This document shows positions 35,766 through 44,381 of a stretch of 64,000 nucleotides of DNA, piece by piece. This DNA comes from Chitinophagales bacterium. Its GTDB lineage: Bacteria > Bacteroidota > Bacteroidia > Chitinophagales > UBA10324. Numbering within the stretch: the first letter of the stretch is position 1; each line of letters opens with the position of its first letter. The stretch covers positions 1 through 64,000 of the forward strand of contig JANWXQ010000028.1 of assembly GCA_025057275.1 (NCBI GenBank), read 5' to 3'. A program made the translations under genes and the position numbers. Below the pieces are notes generated by a model, which worked only from the letters and a program-made list of their open reading frames with translations, ran no database searches and had not been told where the DNA came from.

Positions 35766-37442
35766 TTAAGTGATTTCAATGGGAATGGAATTCAGACTGC
35801 GGGTGGTGCCATCAGGCCCTTTGGCCTTGATGCTGCGAAAAATAAACGTATCGCCGGGTTTGCAGTTGGAAATAAATTCAGCTACCTTCCCTGAAAACCG
35901 CGCCCCTGCTGCCTTTTCAATTTTGGGGTCCTGCCGGCGGGGGATATACACCACTTCGTAGGATGTAACCTCAAATTTTACGCCCTGGAAGTAAAAGTCT
36001 TTCAGAACGGCGCCGATACCCTGAGCCACCCGTAGCGTAGAGGCCGGCATTTTGCCTTCCGAAACGCCGTTGATCTGCGCCTGCGGGTCGGGAATGCGCT
36101 TAACCACAAATTCCTGTGTGCCGATTTGCCGCACGCCACCTTCGGTCTGCACCGAAACGTTGATGTTCACCTTTTTACCTACCAGGGATGCATCCATTAT
36201 GGCGTCGTATTTCCCCGGAGATTTTTTCTGAAACTCCCCTGCCGTTACAGAAGCCTGCACCTTATCGGCCGGAAAGCCGGGCACGGAAACGGAAAACGGG
36301 TTGGGAATACCGGCATAAATGATGTTCAGATTTTCCGAAGCGATAACGGCTGCCCCTTTGGCGGTCTGAAATTCGGCTTCAAACGGATAAAACCGCGGAT
36401 TGCCGTCAGGGCCCTGCACCTCCACCGCCCCGCTATACTTTTGAATGCCTTCGCCGGTGGCGATCATCTCCAGCCGACCCATGCCGTATGAAACCGGTAT
36501 GGGCGTTCCGCCGCCGATCACGGGATTCTGGGTGAGCTCAAGGAAATTACCATCGGCATCTTTTTTGGCAATGTTATAGTCCAGCGGTCCCTTCCATACC
36601 TTGGGATTAACGGTGCTGCTGTAGGCTGCAACAAAAATATCGGCCTTATAGGGCTGACCGGCCATTACATAACTCGATGCCGCTATGACTTTGGCCTGAA
36701 TTTTATCCACGACAACAATGTCGGCTTTGATTTTCTGATACAGATAATCAATAATAAGACTTTCGGAGTTGCGAATGTCGTTCTGGAATTTGTTGAGCAG
36801 GGTAACGGCTGCTATGGTAGGCACCAGCTCAAAATTCATTTCGGCCCAATTTTTCAGAACCCCATCCTTTTTTTCCTTGGGATCTTCCGCTTCCAGAGGC
36901 ATTTGCACTTCCAGTTCCTTTTTTGCTACTGGGTCCTCTACCAAGGCCAGCAGGTCGGCCCGCAACTTGTTGATATCAGCCTGTAGCTGGTGACCTTTTT
37001 TATTGACCACCATGACATTGGTAGCCACATCCAGGTTGCGGTCATCAAACATTTCGGCCTTTTTGAGTTGCTCGGAGATAGGGGCATCGGTGACTTCCAC
37101 CTTTTTCCGGGTGCCTTTTTCTACCAACCCTCCTGATTTGACAATGATTTCTTTTTTCAGCTCCTCAATTTTATTGAACAGATCGTCGGAAAGCTTTTTG
37201 GCGATCATGGCTTTGTCCATGAGCGGCCGCGTGCGTTCCGGATCGTTTTGCATTTGCTTTTCAAAAGCAGCGAAAGTCTTGTCGTTCTTGCTGTTGATGG
37301 CCTCAACCGAGTCGCTGATGCCGGAATTGACCACGTGAAAGGCATGAAGAATTTCTGCTGATACGTTAAGCGCCAACAAAGCCGTCAAAACCAGATACAT
37401 GAGGTTAATCATGATCTGACGGGGCTCCTTGGGGATCGACAT
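35766..37442 (-). CDS. gldM: Gliding motility/type IX secretion protein GldM
   Basis: GldM is the periplasmic shaft of the GldLM proton-driven motor. It begins MSIPKEPRQIMINLMYLVLTALLALNVSAEIL, the near-invariant family N-terminus carrying the single membrane helix. The rest of the 558 residues forms periplasmic domains: a helical D1 region (about 35-220) and beta-sandwich repeats to the C-terminus. The C-terminal part contacts the GldKN ring. It lies between gldL (43 bp) and gldN (12 bp). Confidence 0.96.
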   Translation of the reverse strand: MSIPKEPRQIMINLMYLVLTALLALNVSAEILHAFHVVNSGISDSVEAINSKNDKTFAAFEKQMQNDPERTRPLMDKAMIAKKLSDDLFNKIEELKKEIIVKSGGLVEKGTRKKVEVTDAPISEQLKKAEMFDDRNLDVATNVMVVNKKGHQLQADINKLRADLLALVEDPVAKKELEVQMPLEAEDPKEKKDGVLKNWAEMNFELVPTIAAVTLLNKFQNDIRNSESLIIDYLYQKIKADIVVVDKIQAKVIAASSYVMAGQPYKADIFVAAYSSTVNPKVWKGPLDYNIAKKDADGNFLELTQNPVIGGGTPIPVSYGMGRLEMIATGEGIQKYSGAVEVQGPDGNPRFYPFEAEFQTAKGAAVIASENLNIIYAGIPNPFSVSVPGFPADKVQASVTAGEFQKKSPGKYDAIMDASLVGKKVNINVSVQTEGGVRQIGTQEFVVKRIPDPQAQINGVSEGKMPASTLRVAQGIGAVLKDFYFQGVKFEVTSYEVVYIPRRQDPKIEKAAGARFSGKVAEFISNCKPGDTFIFRSIKAKGPDGTTRSLNSIPIEIT

Positions 37443-37485
37443 GGCTTTATTACTGGTTAGAAGTGAAGACTTTTTCTTGCTCCGA

Positions 37486-38304
37486 TCAACTATTGCGACC
37501 CATGGTCATTGCCGACAGCATGTTGCCGTAAATCTGATTGAGGCTGGACAGGTTTTTGGCCAGCTCAGCAATTTCCGCCCGGTAGCGCTGCGTATCGCTC
37601 ACGGATTCATTCAAGTTGACCATGGCCTGCGACAGGGAGCCATAGAACTTGTTCATGGCCTTCAGGTGGTTGTTGGTATCCTGAAGTTCCAGTTCGTAAA
37701 TGGCATTGAGCTGAGCCAGGTTTTTGGATACCTGTTGCACCTGCTCGTGGTAGTTGCGGGTTTCGTGGGTGGCTTCGCCCAGCAACTTGGCTGCCTCGGT
37801 AGCATTGGTGTAGGCCACTTTCATTTCAGCCAGAGAGGCGGCTGCCTGACGGGCTTTTTCCGAAAAGTCATTGGTGGCAAACTGGGCATCAGAAAGGTCT
37901 CGCAACTGGTTAATGCTTTCACCCAGGCGTCGGAGGTTATCGCCCAGTCGCTTGATGAGTTCAGGTTCCACATTTTGCTCGGCCATCGCCCGATCCAGCT
38001 GCTGGGTCAGCGTACCGTGGGCATGGGTCTCCTTGAGCATTTGCAGTTCCTCCTCATCAGGGGCAATATCCAGCTCGGGATACAGCTTTTCCCAGTAGTA
38101 ATCTTTATGTGGAGGCAGAATCCCCAGCAAAGCGAAGATGAAGGCTTCCGTACACATGCCGATGATCAGCATGGTGCCGGCTCCTTCCCAGTGCTGCAAT
38201 TTGAACAAAGCGCCCAACAGCACGATGGAGGCGCCCAGACCAATGATGAGGTTCTTTACGCGCTTTCCGCGTTCGGATTCAAAGAAACGAACGATCTTTT
38301 TCAT
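37486..38304 (-). CDS. gldL: Gliding motility/type IX secretion motor protein GldL
   Basis: GldL is the inner-membrane stator of the GldLM motor. Two membrane helices lie at about residues 18-65 (NLIIGLGASIVLLGALFKLQHW and MLIIGMCTEAFIFALLGIL). The glutamate in the second helix (CTEAF) corresponds to the proton-path Glu known in this family. The remaining 200 residues are a cytoplasmic coiled-coil region. It is preceded by a 51-bp gap holding a perfect inverted repeat. Confidence 0.95.
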   Translation of the reverse strand: MKKIVRFFESERGKRVKNLIIGLGASIVLLGALFKLQHWEGAGTMLIIGMCTEAFIFALLGILPPHKDYYWEKLYPELDIAPDEEELQMLKETHAHGTLTQQLDRAMAEQNVEPELIKRLGDNLRRLGESINQLRDLSDAQFATNDFSEKARQAAASLAEMKVAYTNATEAAKLLGEATHETRNYHEQVQQVSKNLAQLNAIYELELQDTNNHLKAMNKFYGSLSQAMVNLNESVSDTQRYRAEIAELAKNLSSLNQIYGNMLSAMTMGRNS

Positions 38305-38309
38305 TGTTT

Positions 38310-38324
38310 ATTCAAGTCTTGAAT
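38310..38324. repeat. Perfect inverted repeat ATTCAAG-T-CTTGAAT
   Basis: A 7-1-7 palindrome in the gldK-gldL gap, 6 bp upstream of the gldL ATG. It could be a small hairpin in the operon mRNA near the gldL ribosome-binding region, or a protein-binding site. One base of loop is too short for an ordinary RNA hairpin without fraying. Confidence 0.35.
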
Positions 38325-38355
38325 GGTGCTTTACTCAGGTTGGCGGGTAGGTTCA

Positions 38356-39642
38356 TTACCGGTCGTCAATGGATCTACCCAGGAAGGTCAATACATTGCG
38401 GAAGCCGATCCAGCTTTTGGCCGAATCCTGAAACTCCCACGTTCGGGTGCCGGTCTGGCAGAAGTAAGCTACGTCCTTCCAGGAACCGCCACGAACGACT
38501 TTTCGTTTCATGGTTATCGGATCATCCGGTTTGGCATCGTACCGGTAATCCGGATTCAGATCATGGAAGAACGAATATGCATTTTCAGAAAAGGCCGTTG
38601 AGGTCCACTCGGCGACATTACCGGCCATGCAGTAAATGCCGTAATCGTTGGGGAAATAGGCATCTACCTTAACGGTGTACATGCCGCCATCATCAGGGTA
38701 GTTGCCACGACCGGGTTTAAAGTTGGCCAGAATACAACCTTTCTTGTTGCGCATATATGGCCCGCCCCAGGGGTAGGGGGCAATTTCACGGTCGCCCCGG
38801 GCAGCATATTCCCATTCGCTTTCGGTGGGCAAACGGAATTCATCTTCCATAACAAGCCCGTTGGCTACCCGCCAATCGTTGTAAAAGCGCGACCGCCATT
38901 TGCTGAATGCCATGGCCTGCTTCCAGGTAACCCCCACCACGGGATAGTTATCGAAAGCCGGATGCCAGAAGTAGTTACGAGTGAAAGGTTCGTTGTAGGA
39001 GTACAGAAAGTCGTGAACCCAGCACAGCGTGTCGGGATAAACGTTGATCACTTCCGACTTGATGACCAACGTGCGGTCAAAGTCATTGCCTTCGGCCTGG
39101 CCGTATTTGTTGTTGACGTCGCGCGCGGCTTCCTTAAAGTCAACCCAGTAGTACACGTAATTGAGCTGACGCACGTCAATTTCCTTACGGCCCAGGATGC
39201 GCTGGTCTTCCGGGTAGTACATGGAAGCCAGTTGCTCCTGAATTTCCGGATCTTCCCAGTCAATGCGCATGCGCCAGTTGACGATAGGCTCTCCGGTTTC
39301 TGCTTTTTCCGTCATGTAATCACCGCCCAGAATGGTATGAGCTATCGAATCGCGCACCCACTCCACGAACTGACGGTATTCGTTGTTGGTGATTTCGGTT
39401 TCATCAATAAAAAATCCCTGAATGGAAACCTGCTTGGCCCGCTGAATGAGCAGGTTGCTGATGTCTTCATCGCTTTGTCCGATGTGCAGGGTTCCGCTCT
39501 TGACATACACCATGCCGTACGGAATGGTTACGGACCAATACGGTCGGTTAAGCGAGCCCAGCAACTGCCCTTCATAGCCGCCCCGACAGGCAGCCAGCAG
39601 CATCATGCCCGACAGCACAATTCCGATGCTACGCAACTTCAT
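38356..39642 (-). CDS. gldK: Gliding motility/type IX secretion lipoprotein GldK
   Basis: GldK (PorK) is the outer-membrane lipoprotein that forms the periplasmic ring with GldN. I start at the ATG at 39642, which gives 428 residues and a clear lipoprotein signal (MKLRSIGIVLSGMMLLAAC). The upstream part of the ORF overlaps the promoter. The body is a formylglycine-generating-enzyme/sulfatase-modifying fold (FFIDETEITNNEYRQF, PVVGVTWKQAMAFSKW, FRLPTESEWEYAARG, RGGSWKD). It heads gldKLMN and has a good promoter. Confidence 0.95.
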   Translation of the reverse strand: MKLRSIGIVLSGMMLLAACRGGYEGQLLGSLNRPYWSVTIPYGMVYVKSGTLHIGQSDEDISNLLIQRAKQVSIQGFFIDETEITNNEYRQFVEWVRDSIAHTILGGDYMTEKAETGEPIVNWRMRIDWEDPEIQEQLASMYYPEDQRILGRKEIDVRQLNYVYYWVDFKEAARDVNNKYGQAEGNDFDRTLVIKSEVINVYPDTLCWVHDFLYSYNEPFTRNYFWHPAFDNYPVVGVTWKQAMAFSKWRSRFYNDWRVANGLVMEDEFRLPTESEWEYAARGDREIAPYPWGGPYMRNKKGCILANFKPGRGNYPDDGGMYTVKVDAYFPNDYGIYCMAGNVAEWTSTAFSENAYSFFHDLNPDYRYDAKPDDPITMKRKVVRGGSWKDVAYFCQTGTRTWEFQDSAKSWIGFRNVLTFLGRSIDDR

Positions 39643-39674
39643 ACCGGAAGAGGGCTTTGAAACGAGTGAGCCCG

Positions 39675-39705
39675 TAAAAGTAAAAAACTTCCGTAACGGT
39701 GCAAA
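39675..39705 (-). promoter_or_regulatory. Promoter of gldKLMN (TTTG-N19-TACTTTTA)
   Basis: On the minus strand TTTG (39702-39705) is separated by exactly 19 bp from TACTTTTA (39675-39682), one mismatch from the Bacteroidota consensus TTTG-N19-TAnnTTTG. The predicted leader to the gldK ATG is about 25 nt. This is the best-spaced promoter in the window. Confidence 0.55.
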
Positions 39706-39793
39706 CGCCATTAAAATTTTTGGATCGGGTGTTTTAGCCGATAACCGAGTCATCCCTTTAGACGTTTGGGAAGGCATTATGTTTCAATGCCGA

Positions 39794-40783
39794 TTAAAAC
39801 CGGGTGTTGTAAATGGTTTTGCCGGGCAGCGGTGGGCGCAGCAGTTGCAGGCGGTAACTCAGGAACAGCTCATGCGATCCCTGAGATACCGTGCGCACCG
39901 CTGACCGGGGATAATCGTAGGAGTATCCCATACGCAGACGCGGGTTGAGCTGCAGGCCTAACCAGGCCATGAACGCATCAGCCGTGGTGCTGTTGTAGCC
40001 GCGAAGGCCGGCGCCGGCCCAGAACTGGTTGCGATAGATCAGCGAAGCTCCGGCTTCTGCCTGAAGAGCAGTCTTGCTGTAAAGCACCTGGGCAACGGGT
40101 TCCAACATCATCTGCCTGCTCAGCGGAACAGTAACGCCAAACTGACCGACATATTGCCTGGTGTTTCGATACAAAGCCGTCTGACTGCTGCCCTCAAGCG
40201 CCAGTTGACTTTGCAACAAATGAGCAGCACTCAATCCTACCACCCAACGCGGATGCACCAGGCACATTCCGGCAGTCAGGTCAGCTGCCAGATCACCAGC
40301 GCCTGCTGAGGGCAACACCGGATCGTTGTGGTCGATGCCGCCGAGGTAGTTGCCTTCCGGAGCGCGTAGCTTATTGCCTTGCAGTCCTGCCTGCACAAGC
40401 TCTGCAGACAGTCCGGCGGCCACCACAGTGGCACCCAGGCGCCTTTGATAACTGTAACTCAAAGAAGCCGCTGTCAGCCTGAGGGCACCACTGAGTTCGT
40501 TGTGCAGCAGAATACCTGCACCTCCATTCAACAGGGTAAGTGGAGCATGAGCCGACAGGTACTGGCTGAGCGGGTGGCCCGGCATGCCTACCCATTGGGC
40601 CCGGGCATGGGCTGTGAGATGCAAATACGCACCGATGCCACCAAAAGCAGGATTGGCAGCATATCGATGATGGGCCAGTTGGGTGAGCGGAGGCAACTGC
40701 TGCGCCGTGGCTAAGACCACTGCCACTTGGGCAACACCGAGTAAAATGAGCCAACGTGAAGCAAACCCCTGAAGGGCAGGCAT
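39794..40783 (-). CDS. porP: PorP/SprF family type IX secretion outer-membrane protein
   Basis: A 329-residue PorP/SprF protein. The signal peptide (WLILLGVAQVAVVLATAQQ) is followed by the family opening PLTQLAHHRYAANPAFGG and repeated beta strands of a 14-strand-type outer-membrane barrel. It ends SQGSHELFLSYRLQL, the usual family C-terminal strand, with a short tail. PorP-family barrels anchor attachment complexes or shuttle cargo for type IX secretion. Its position directly before gldK matches the porP-porK-porL-porM-porN order known from Porphyromonas. Confidence 0.93.
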   Translation of the reverse strand: MPALQGFASRWLILLGVAQVAVVLATAQQLPPLTQLAHHRYAANPAFGGIGAYLHLTAHARAQWVGMPGHPLSQYLSAHAPLTLLNGGAGILLHNELSGALRLTAASLSYSYQRRLGATVVAAGLSAELVQAGLQGNKLRAPEGNYLGGIDHNDPVLPSAGAGDLAADLTAGMCLVHPRWVVGLSAAHLLQSQLALEGSSQTALYRNTRQYVGQFGVTVPLSRQMMLEPVAQVLYSKTALQAEAGASLIYRNQFWAGAGLRGYNSTTADAFMAWLGLQLNPRLRMGYSYDYPRSAVRTVSQGSHELFLSYRLQLLRPPLPGKTIYNTRF

Positions 40784-40839
40784 GATGTGTAAAAGAACAT
40801 CATCGGCCCGACAAAGGCAAATGCCAGAGGAGAAAGAGC

Positions 40840-41673
40840 TTAATGAACCTGAGTCAGAAAATGATCCAGAGCCATAGCCATGGAGGGCAGTTCCGGCGTC
40901 GGAGCCATTACGGCTACTTCCAGACCGGCATTCTGAGCAGCCTGAACGGTGGGCGCTCCGTAGGCTCCGATCAGCAGATTGCGCTGTTTGAACCCGGGCA
41001 CCTTTTGCTGCAACACTTCCACCCCTATGGGAGCAAAAAACACCAGCATCTGATGACGTCGCAGTTCCTGCTCTTTGATTTCGGCCGGTACGGTACGAAA
41101 CAGCACGACTTCAGAAAACTCGTATTGCTTGGAGCGGAAATGCCTGGCGATATCGGGCCGGTGATGATCGGCGCAGGTGATCAGGTAACGATCGTTATCG
41201 TGATGCTTGTCGATCTGATGCAGCAGGGTTTCCAACTTACCGTCGCCGTAAAACACTTTTCGTTTCCGATACAAAATGTATTTCTGAAGATATAATGCAA
41301 TGGCTTCGGTCATGCAATAGTAACGGCATTCAGCCGACAGCTTCAGCCGCATATCGTCGCAGATCTTAAAGTATTGATCTACCAGGCTGCGACTGGTGAA
41401 GATCACGGCCGTATGCTGTTCGGGATAAATCCGTTGACGGCGCACGTCGCGGCAGGTGAGCGGCTCCAGGTGAATAAACGGTTTGAATTCAATATGGATA
41501 TTGTGCTTTCTGGCCAGTTCCGTGTACGGGTTTCGGTCGGTTTCGGGACGCACCTGAGTCAGCAGAATGGACGTAACCTGAATCCGGCTATGGCCCTGTC
41601 TGCCATTCACCGCTTTCTTTCCGGTGGTGGCGTTGCGCTTTTTGCCGGTTATGGGTTCAGACGGTTCTTTCAT
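40840..41673 (-). CDS. Uroporphyrinogen-III synthase family protein (HemD-like)
   Basis: A 277-residue protein of the HemD fold, which cyclises hydroxymethylbilane in haem synthesis. Two similar alpha/beta halves are visible (HTAVIFTSRSLVDQYFKI in the first, RHQMLVFFAPIGVEVLQQKVP and LLIGAYGAPTVQAAQNAGLEV in the second). I start at the ATG at 41673 after the upstream stop. An in-frame ATG at 41709 would overlap it by 29 bp. The first 30 residues are Lys/Arg/Gly-rich and not part of the fold. HemD-like genes beside DUF4271 and porP recur in Bacteroidota. No other haem-biosynthesis gene is adjacent, so its true substrate is less certain. Confidence 0.82.
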   Translation of the reverse strand: MKEPSEPITGKKRNATTGKKAVNGRQGHSRIQVTSILLTQVRPETDRNPYTELARKHNIHIEFKPFIHLEPLTCRDVRRQRIYPEQHTAVIFTSRSLVDQYFKICDDMRLKLSAECRYYCMTEAIALYLQKYILYRKRKVFYGDGKLETLLHQIDKHHDNDRYLITCADHHRPDIARHFRSKQYEFSEVVLFRTVPAEIKEQELRRHQMLVFFAPIGVEVLQQKVPGFKQRNLLIGAYGAPTVQAAQNAGLEVAVMAPTPELPSMAMALDHFLTQVH

Positions 41674-41680
41674 ACGGTTT

Positions 41681-42535
41681 TTATCGGTCAACGCTAAGTC
41701 CTGCCGCATTGAGGAAAATCCGCACTAACACCAGCAATGGGGCGATTTCCAGAGCGCAAAGGTACAGTAAAAAAAGAAGCGGCCGCTGCAACAGCAACGG
41801 GGAACCCACCGACAATCCCTTGGCCATCCGCACCACGAACAAGACGATGAGCACGCCATACGACACGTAATAAGCGACGTGCTGAACCGGTTCAGTGGCA
41901 AATGCCATCACAATGATCAGGGGAAACAACAACAGACCGGCCACCCGAAGCAATTGAAATTCATAGTATAGAAAAAAACGTAAGGGCCGCGCATCCGGAA
42001 GGGCCACTGCTGCCAGTTGAATGAAAAAATATCGTGCCGCCAGCAAAGCTGTAATTGCGGCCAAGCCCATCAACACCACCTGCCATAAAGCATCCGGCGG
42101 AATGCGATACAGCCTGCCAGCCAGAAGGGCGATGTACAACGAGGCGACGATTACAGCAAAGCCATTGAGCAAAACCCATCCAAACGGTATGCCCACACTG
42201 AGCTCACGAAGCAACTGCTGGTTATAGCCCCAACGGCGCCAAACCCAGGCAAGCTCATTGAGTTCGTTTGGGTAGGCCATTCGGATAAAAGCCAGCAGGC
42301 CGGCCAGAGCGAGCAACGTCCAGAACAAGGCGTCCTGAGCATGTCGGCTTGCAGGAATACCTTTTGCCCGGCTGTGGACCACTAGCGTGGGCCATGTGCC
42401 CTGCATGGCTTCTGCAAAAGCTGTGTTGGCTTCATGCGAAAAGGGAAAACGAGCAGACAAGCTTTCGGCTACCAGCGGCATGCCGAAAAACAAAACATGA
42501 AGAAAAAACAACAACCGAACAGCAGACCGGGTCAC
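41681..42535 (-). CDS. DUF4271 membrane protein
   Basis: A 284-residue protein with a signal-like N-terminus and about seven hydrophobic segments after residue 65, matching the DUF4271 family of Bacteroidota inner-membrane proteins. The start codon is GTG, 5 bp after the stop of the Omp85-like gene. Function is unknown. Its stable position between an Omp85 protein, HemD and PorP hints at an envelope or type IX role, which is only inferred. Confidence 0.82.
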   Translation of the reverse strand: MTRSAVRLLFFLHVLFFGMPLVAESLSARFPFSHEANTAFAEAMQGTWPTLVVHSRAKGIPASRHAQDALFWTLLALAGLLAFIRMAYPNELNELAWVWRRWGYNQQLLRELSVGIPFGWVLLNGFAVIVASLYIALLAGRLYRIPPDALWQVVLMGLAAITALLAARYFFIQLAAVALPDARPLRFFLYYEFQLLRVAGLLLFPLIIVMAFATEPVQHVAYYVSYGVLIVLFVVRMAKGLSVGSPLLLQRPLLFLLYLCALEIAPLLVLVRIFLNAAGLSVDR

Positions 42536-42540
42536 TCCGC

Positions 42541-44355
42541 TTAAAAGTAGTTGATGTATCCAAAATGAATTTTTGCGAAACGAAACTGAATGGGATTATC
42601 CAATTGACGACCCAGGGCATAACTGACGGCAAAAACGCCTCCCTTGGTGTCAAAGCTCATTCCGGCACCCAATCCCAGAGGCCAGTCGCGCAGCACAGGT
42701 TGCATCAACTGGTTTTCTATCCATGCGCCGTCCACAAATGCATAGAGATAGGAACGGCCGGCCAGCAGCAGGCGATACTCAGCCGACAGCAAATGATACT
42801 GCGAAGCATACACCGACTGCTCGTCAAACCCACGAAGCAACTGAAAACCCCCGATGCGATACAGGTCGCTGAGCAAATAGTACGGTGTATACAGTAACGC
42901 ACCGGCATAAAGCAGGCGCAAAGCCTGCCGGTTGAAAACCGGCAGGATGAGCTCCACGTTACCCTGGGCAGCCAAACGAAACTGGCGGTCCGGAAGGGAA
43001 TCGTACAAAGAAGCAAAAAGAAAGTCGGGCTGTTCGGGATCCGTCAGTTGGGTGATGGCCGGATTGGGCACAATCTTACGATTTCCTGCTTCTCCCGAAA
43101 GCTGCACGCTCCAGCCCCAACGGCCGGCATCGCCGCTGCTTTGGCGGTGATGCCATTCGCCTCCTAACAGGTTTTCGCGGCTGTCCAGATGCGTGGGCAA
43201 CTGCTTGCTGCGTACTACCTGAAGGCTGTCAAAGGAAACCATATTTACCACATAGCGACCGGCAAAAAACCGCATGTAGCGATTAGCCGCCATCAAATAC
43301 CGGATTCCTCCCTTGTAACGAACATCCACATACAGGGAATCGTTGCGCAACAACTGAAACGAACCTTCCACGGCAAAGGGCAGCCGGAACGGGTAGGGAT
43401 AATCGGCGCCAAGAAACACCTGGGCCGAGCGGGCATTGAGGCGGCTGAACGTAAAGCGAAGCTGTTCACCTCTTCCAAAAGCATTTTTCAGATCCAGATC
43501 GCCCTCACCGGTCAGCAGCAATTTGCCTGCAGGCTGGGCATTAGGCAGCAGGCCTAAAATGAAATGAAGGCGGGAGGCATTGCGGCGTTGAAGCGGCAAC
43601 GATAGGGTGGCCCGGTCGTTGGCAAAAGTTACCTGAGGTGAACCGGTTAGAGCGACAAAAGGCAACTGCTGCAGACGGGGAGCCGCCTGCCGAAGAAGCG
43701 ATTCATCGTAGGGCGCTGGCAGGTGCAGCCCCAGGTATCCCTGCAGAAAAGCGGTTGACAAACGGGCATCGCCCCGCACCTGAATGCTGTCAATGAGCAC
43801 TTGTTGATGGAGCTTCAGCGAAAGAGCAGCCTGCAGGCGGTTGCTATCCGCCTTCAGGCTGTCCAGGCGTAGCACGGCAAACGGATAACCGTTGTTCTCG
43901 CAGTAGGTGATCAGCTGGTTCAGCAACTGCTGCAGGCGGGCGGCAGACACCGGTTGTCCGCGAAAATCCTGATCGCGGAATCCGGAGCGGCGCAGCATGA
44001 GGGGGTCCACGTTGCCACGTCGCAGTGCAACCCATTCCCAACGATTACCCAGATGCATGTCAATAACCAACTTTGTCGTGTCGCGATGCCGGACTTCATA
44101 GGATGCCTCAAGATAGCCGGCATCATACAGCCGGTTCAACAGCCGTTGCACTTCTTTGTGCCGGCTGAGCGTGTCGTTGAATTCCCTTTTATAGGAAAAC
44201 TGTCTGACCAGCAACAGGCTATCTTTAGGTGGTGCAGAAACATGCAGCCGCTGAATGGTCTGGGCCTGCGCAGCCGGAACCTTCACCAACCAACCGGCGA
44301 CCAACAGTACAGGCAGTAGCAGATTTCGTCGGCTAACCGCAAGGCCAAAGGTCAT
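42541..44355 (-). CDS. Omp85-family (BamA/TamA-like) outer-membrane protein
   Basis: A 604-residue outer-membrane protein with a signal peptide (LLLPVLLVAGWLVKVPAAQAQ). POTRA-like segments follow (KEVQRLLNRLYDAGYLEASYEV and PVSAARLQQLLNQLITYCENNGYPFA). The C-terminal 16-strand-type barrel carries the conserved loop motif IGGFQLLRGFDEQS (equivalent of VRGF/Y). It is smaller than BamA, with about two to three POTRA domains, so a TamA-like or lineage-specific translocator is more likely. I use the ATG at 44355. It is divergent from hemW with only 26 bp between the two start codons. Confidence 0.87.
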   Translation of the reverse strand: MTFGLAVSRRNLLLPVLLVAGWLVKVPAAQAQTIQRLHVSAPPKDSLLLVRQFSYKREFNDTLSRHKEVQRLLNRLYDAGYLEASYEVRHRDTTKLVIDMHLGNRWEWVALRRGNVDPLMLRRSGFRDQDFRGQPVSAARLQQLLNQLITYCENNGYPFAVLRLDSLKADSNRLQAALSLKLHQQVLIDSIQVRGDARLSTAFLQGYLGLHLPAPYDESLLRQAAPRLQQLPFVALTGSPQVTFANDRATLSLPLQRRNASRLHFILGLLPNAQPAGKLLLTGEGDLDLKNAFGRGEQLRFTFSRLNARSAQVFLGADYPYPFRLPFAVEGSFQLLRNDSLYVDVRYKGGIRYLMAANRYMRFFAGRYVVNMVSFDSLQVVRSKQLPTHLDSRENLLGGEWHHRQSSGDAGRWGWSVQLSGEAGNRKIVPNPAITQLTDPEQPDFLFASLYDSLPDRQFRLAAQGNVELILPVFNRQALRLLYAGALLYTPYYLLSDLYRIGGFQLLRGFDEQSVYASQYHLLSAEYRLLLAGRSYLYAFVDGAWIENQLMQPVLRDWPLGLGAGMSFDTKGGVFAVSYALGRQLDNPIQFRFAKIHFGYINYF

Positions 44356-44381
44356 ATGCAACAAAATTCCTCATATTTCTG

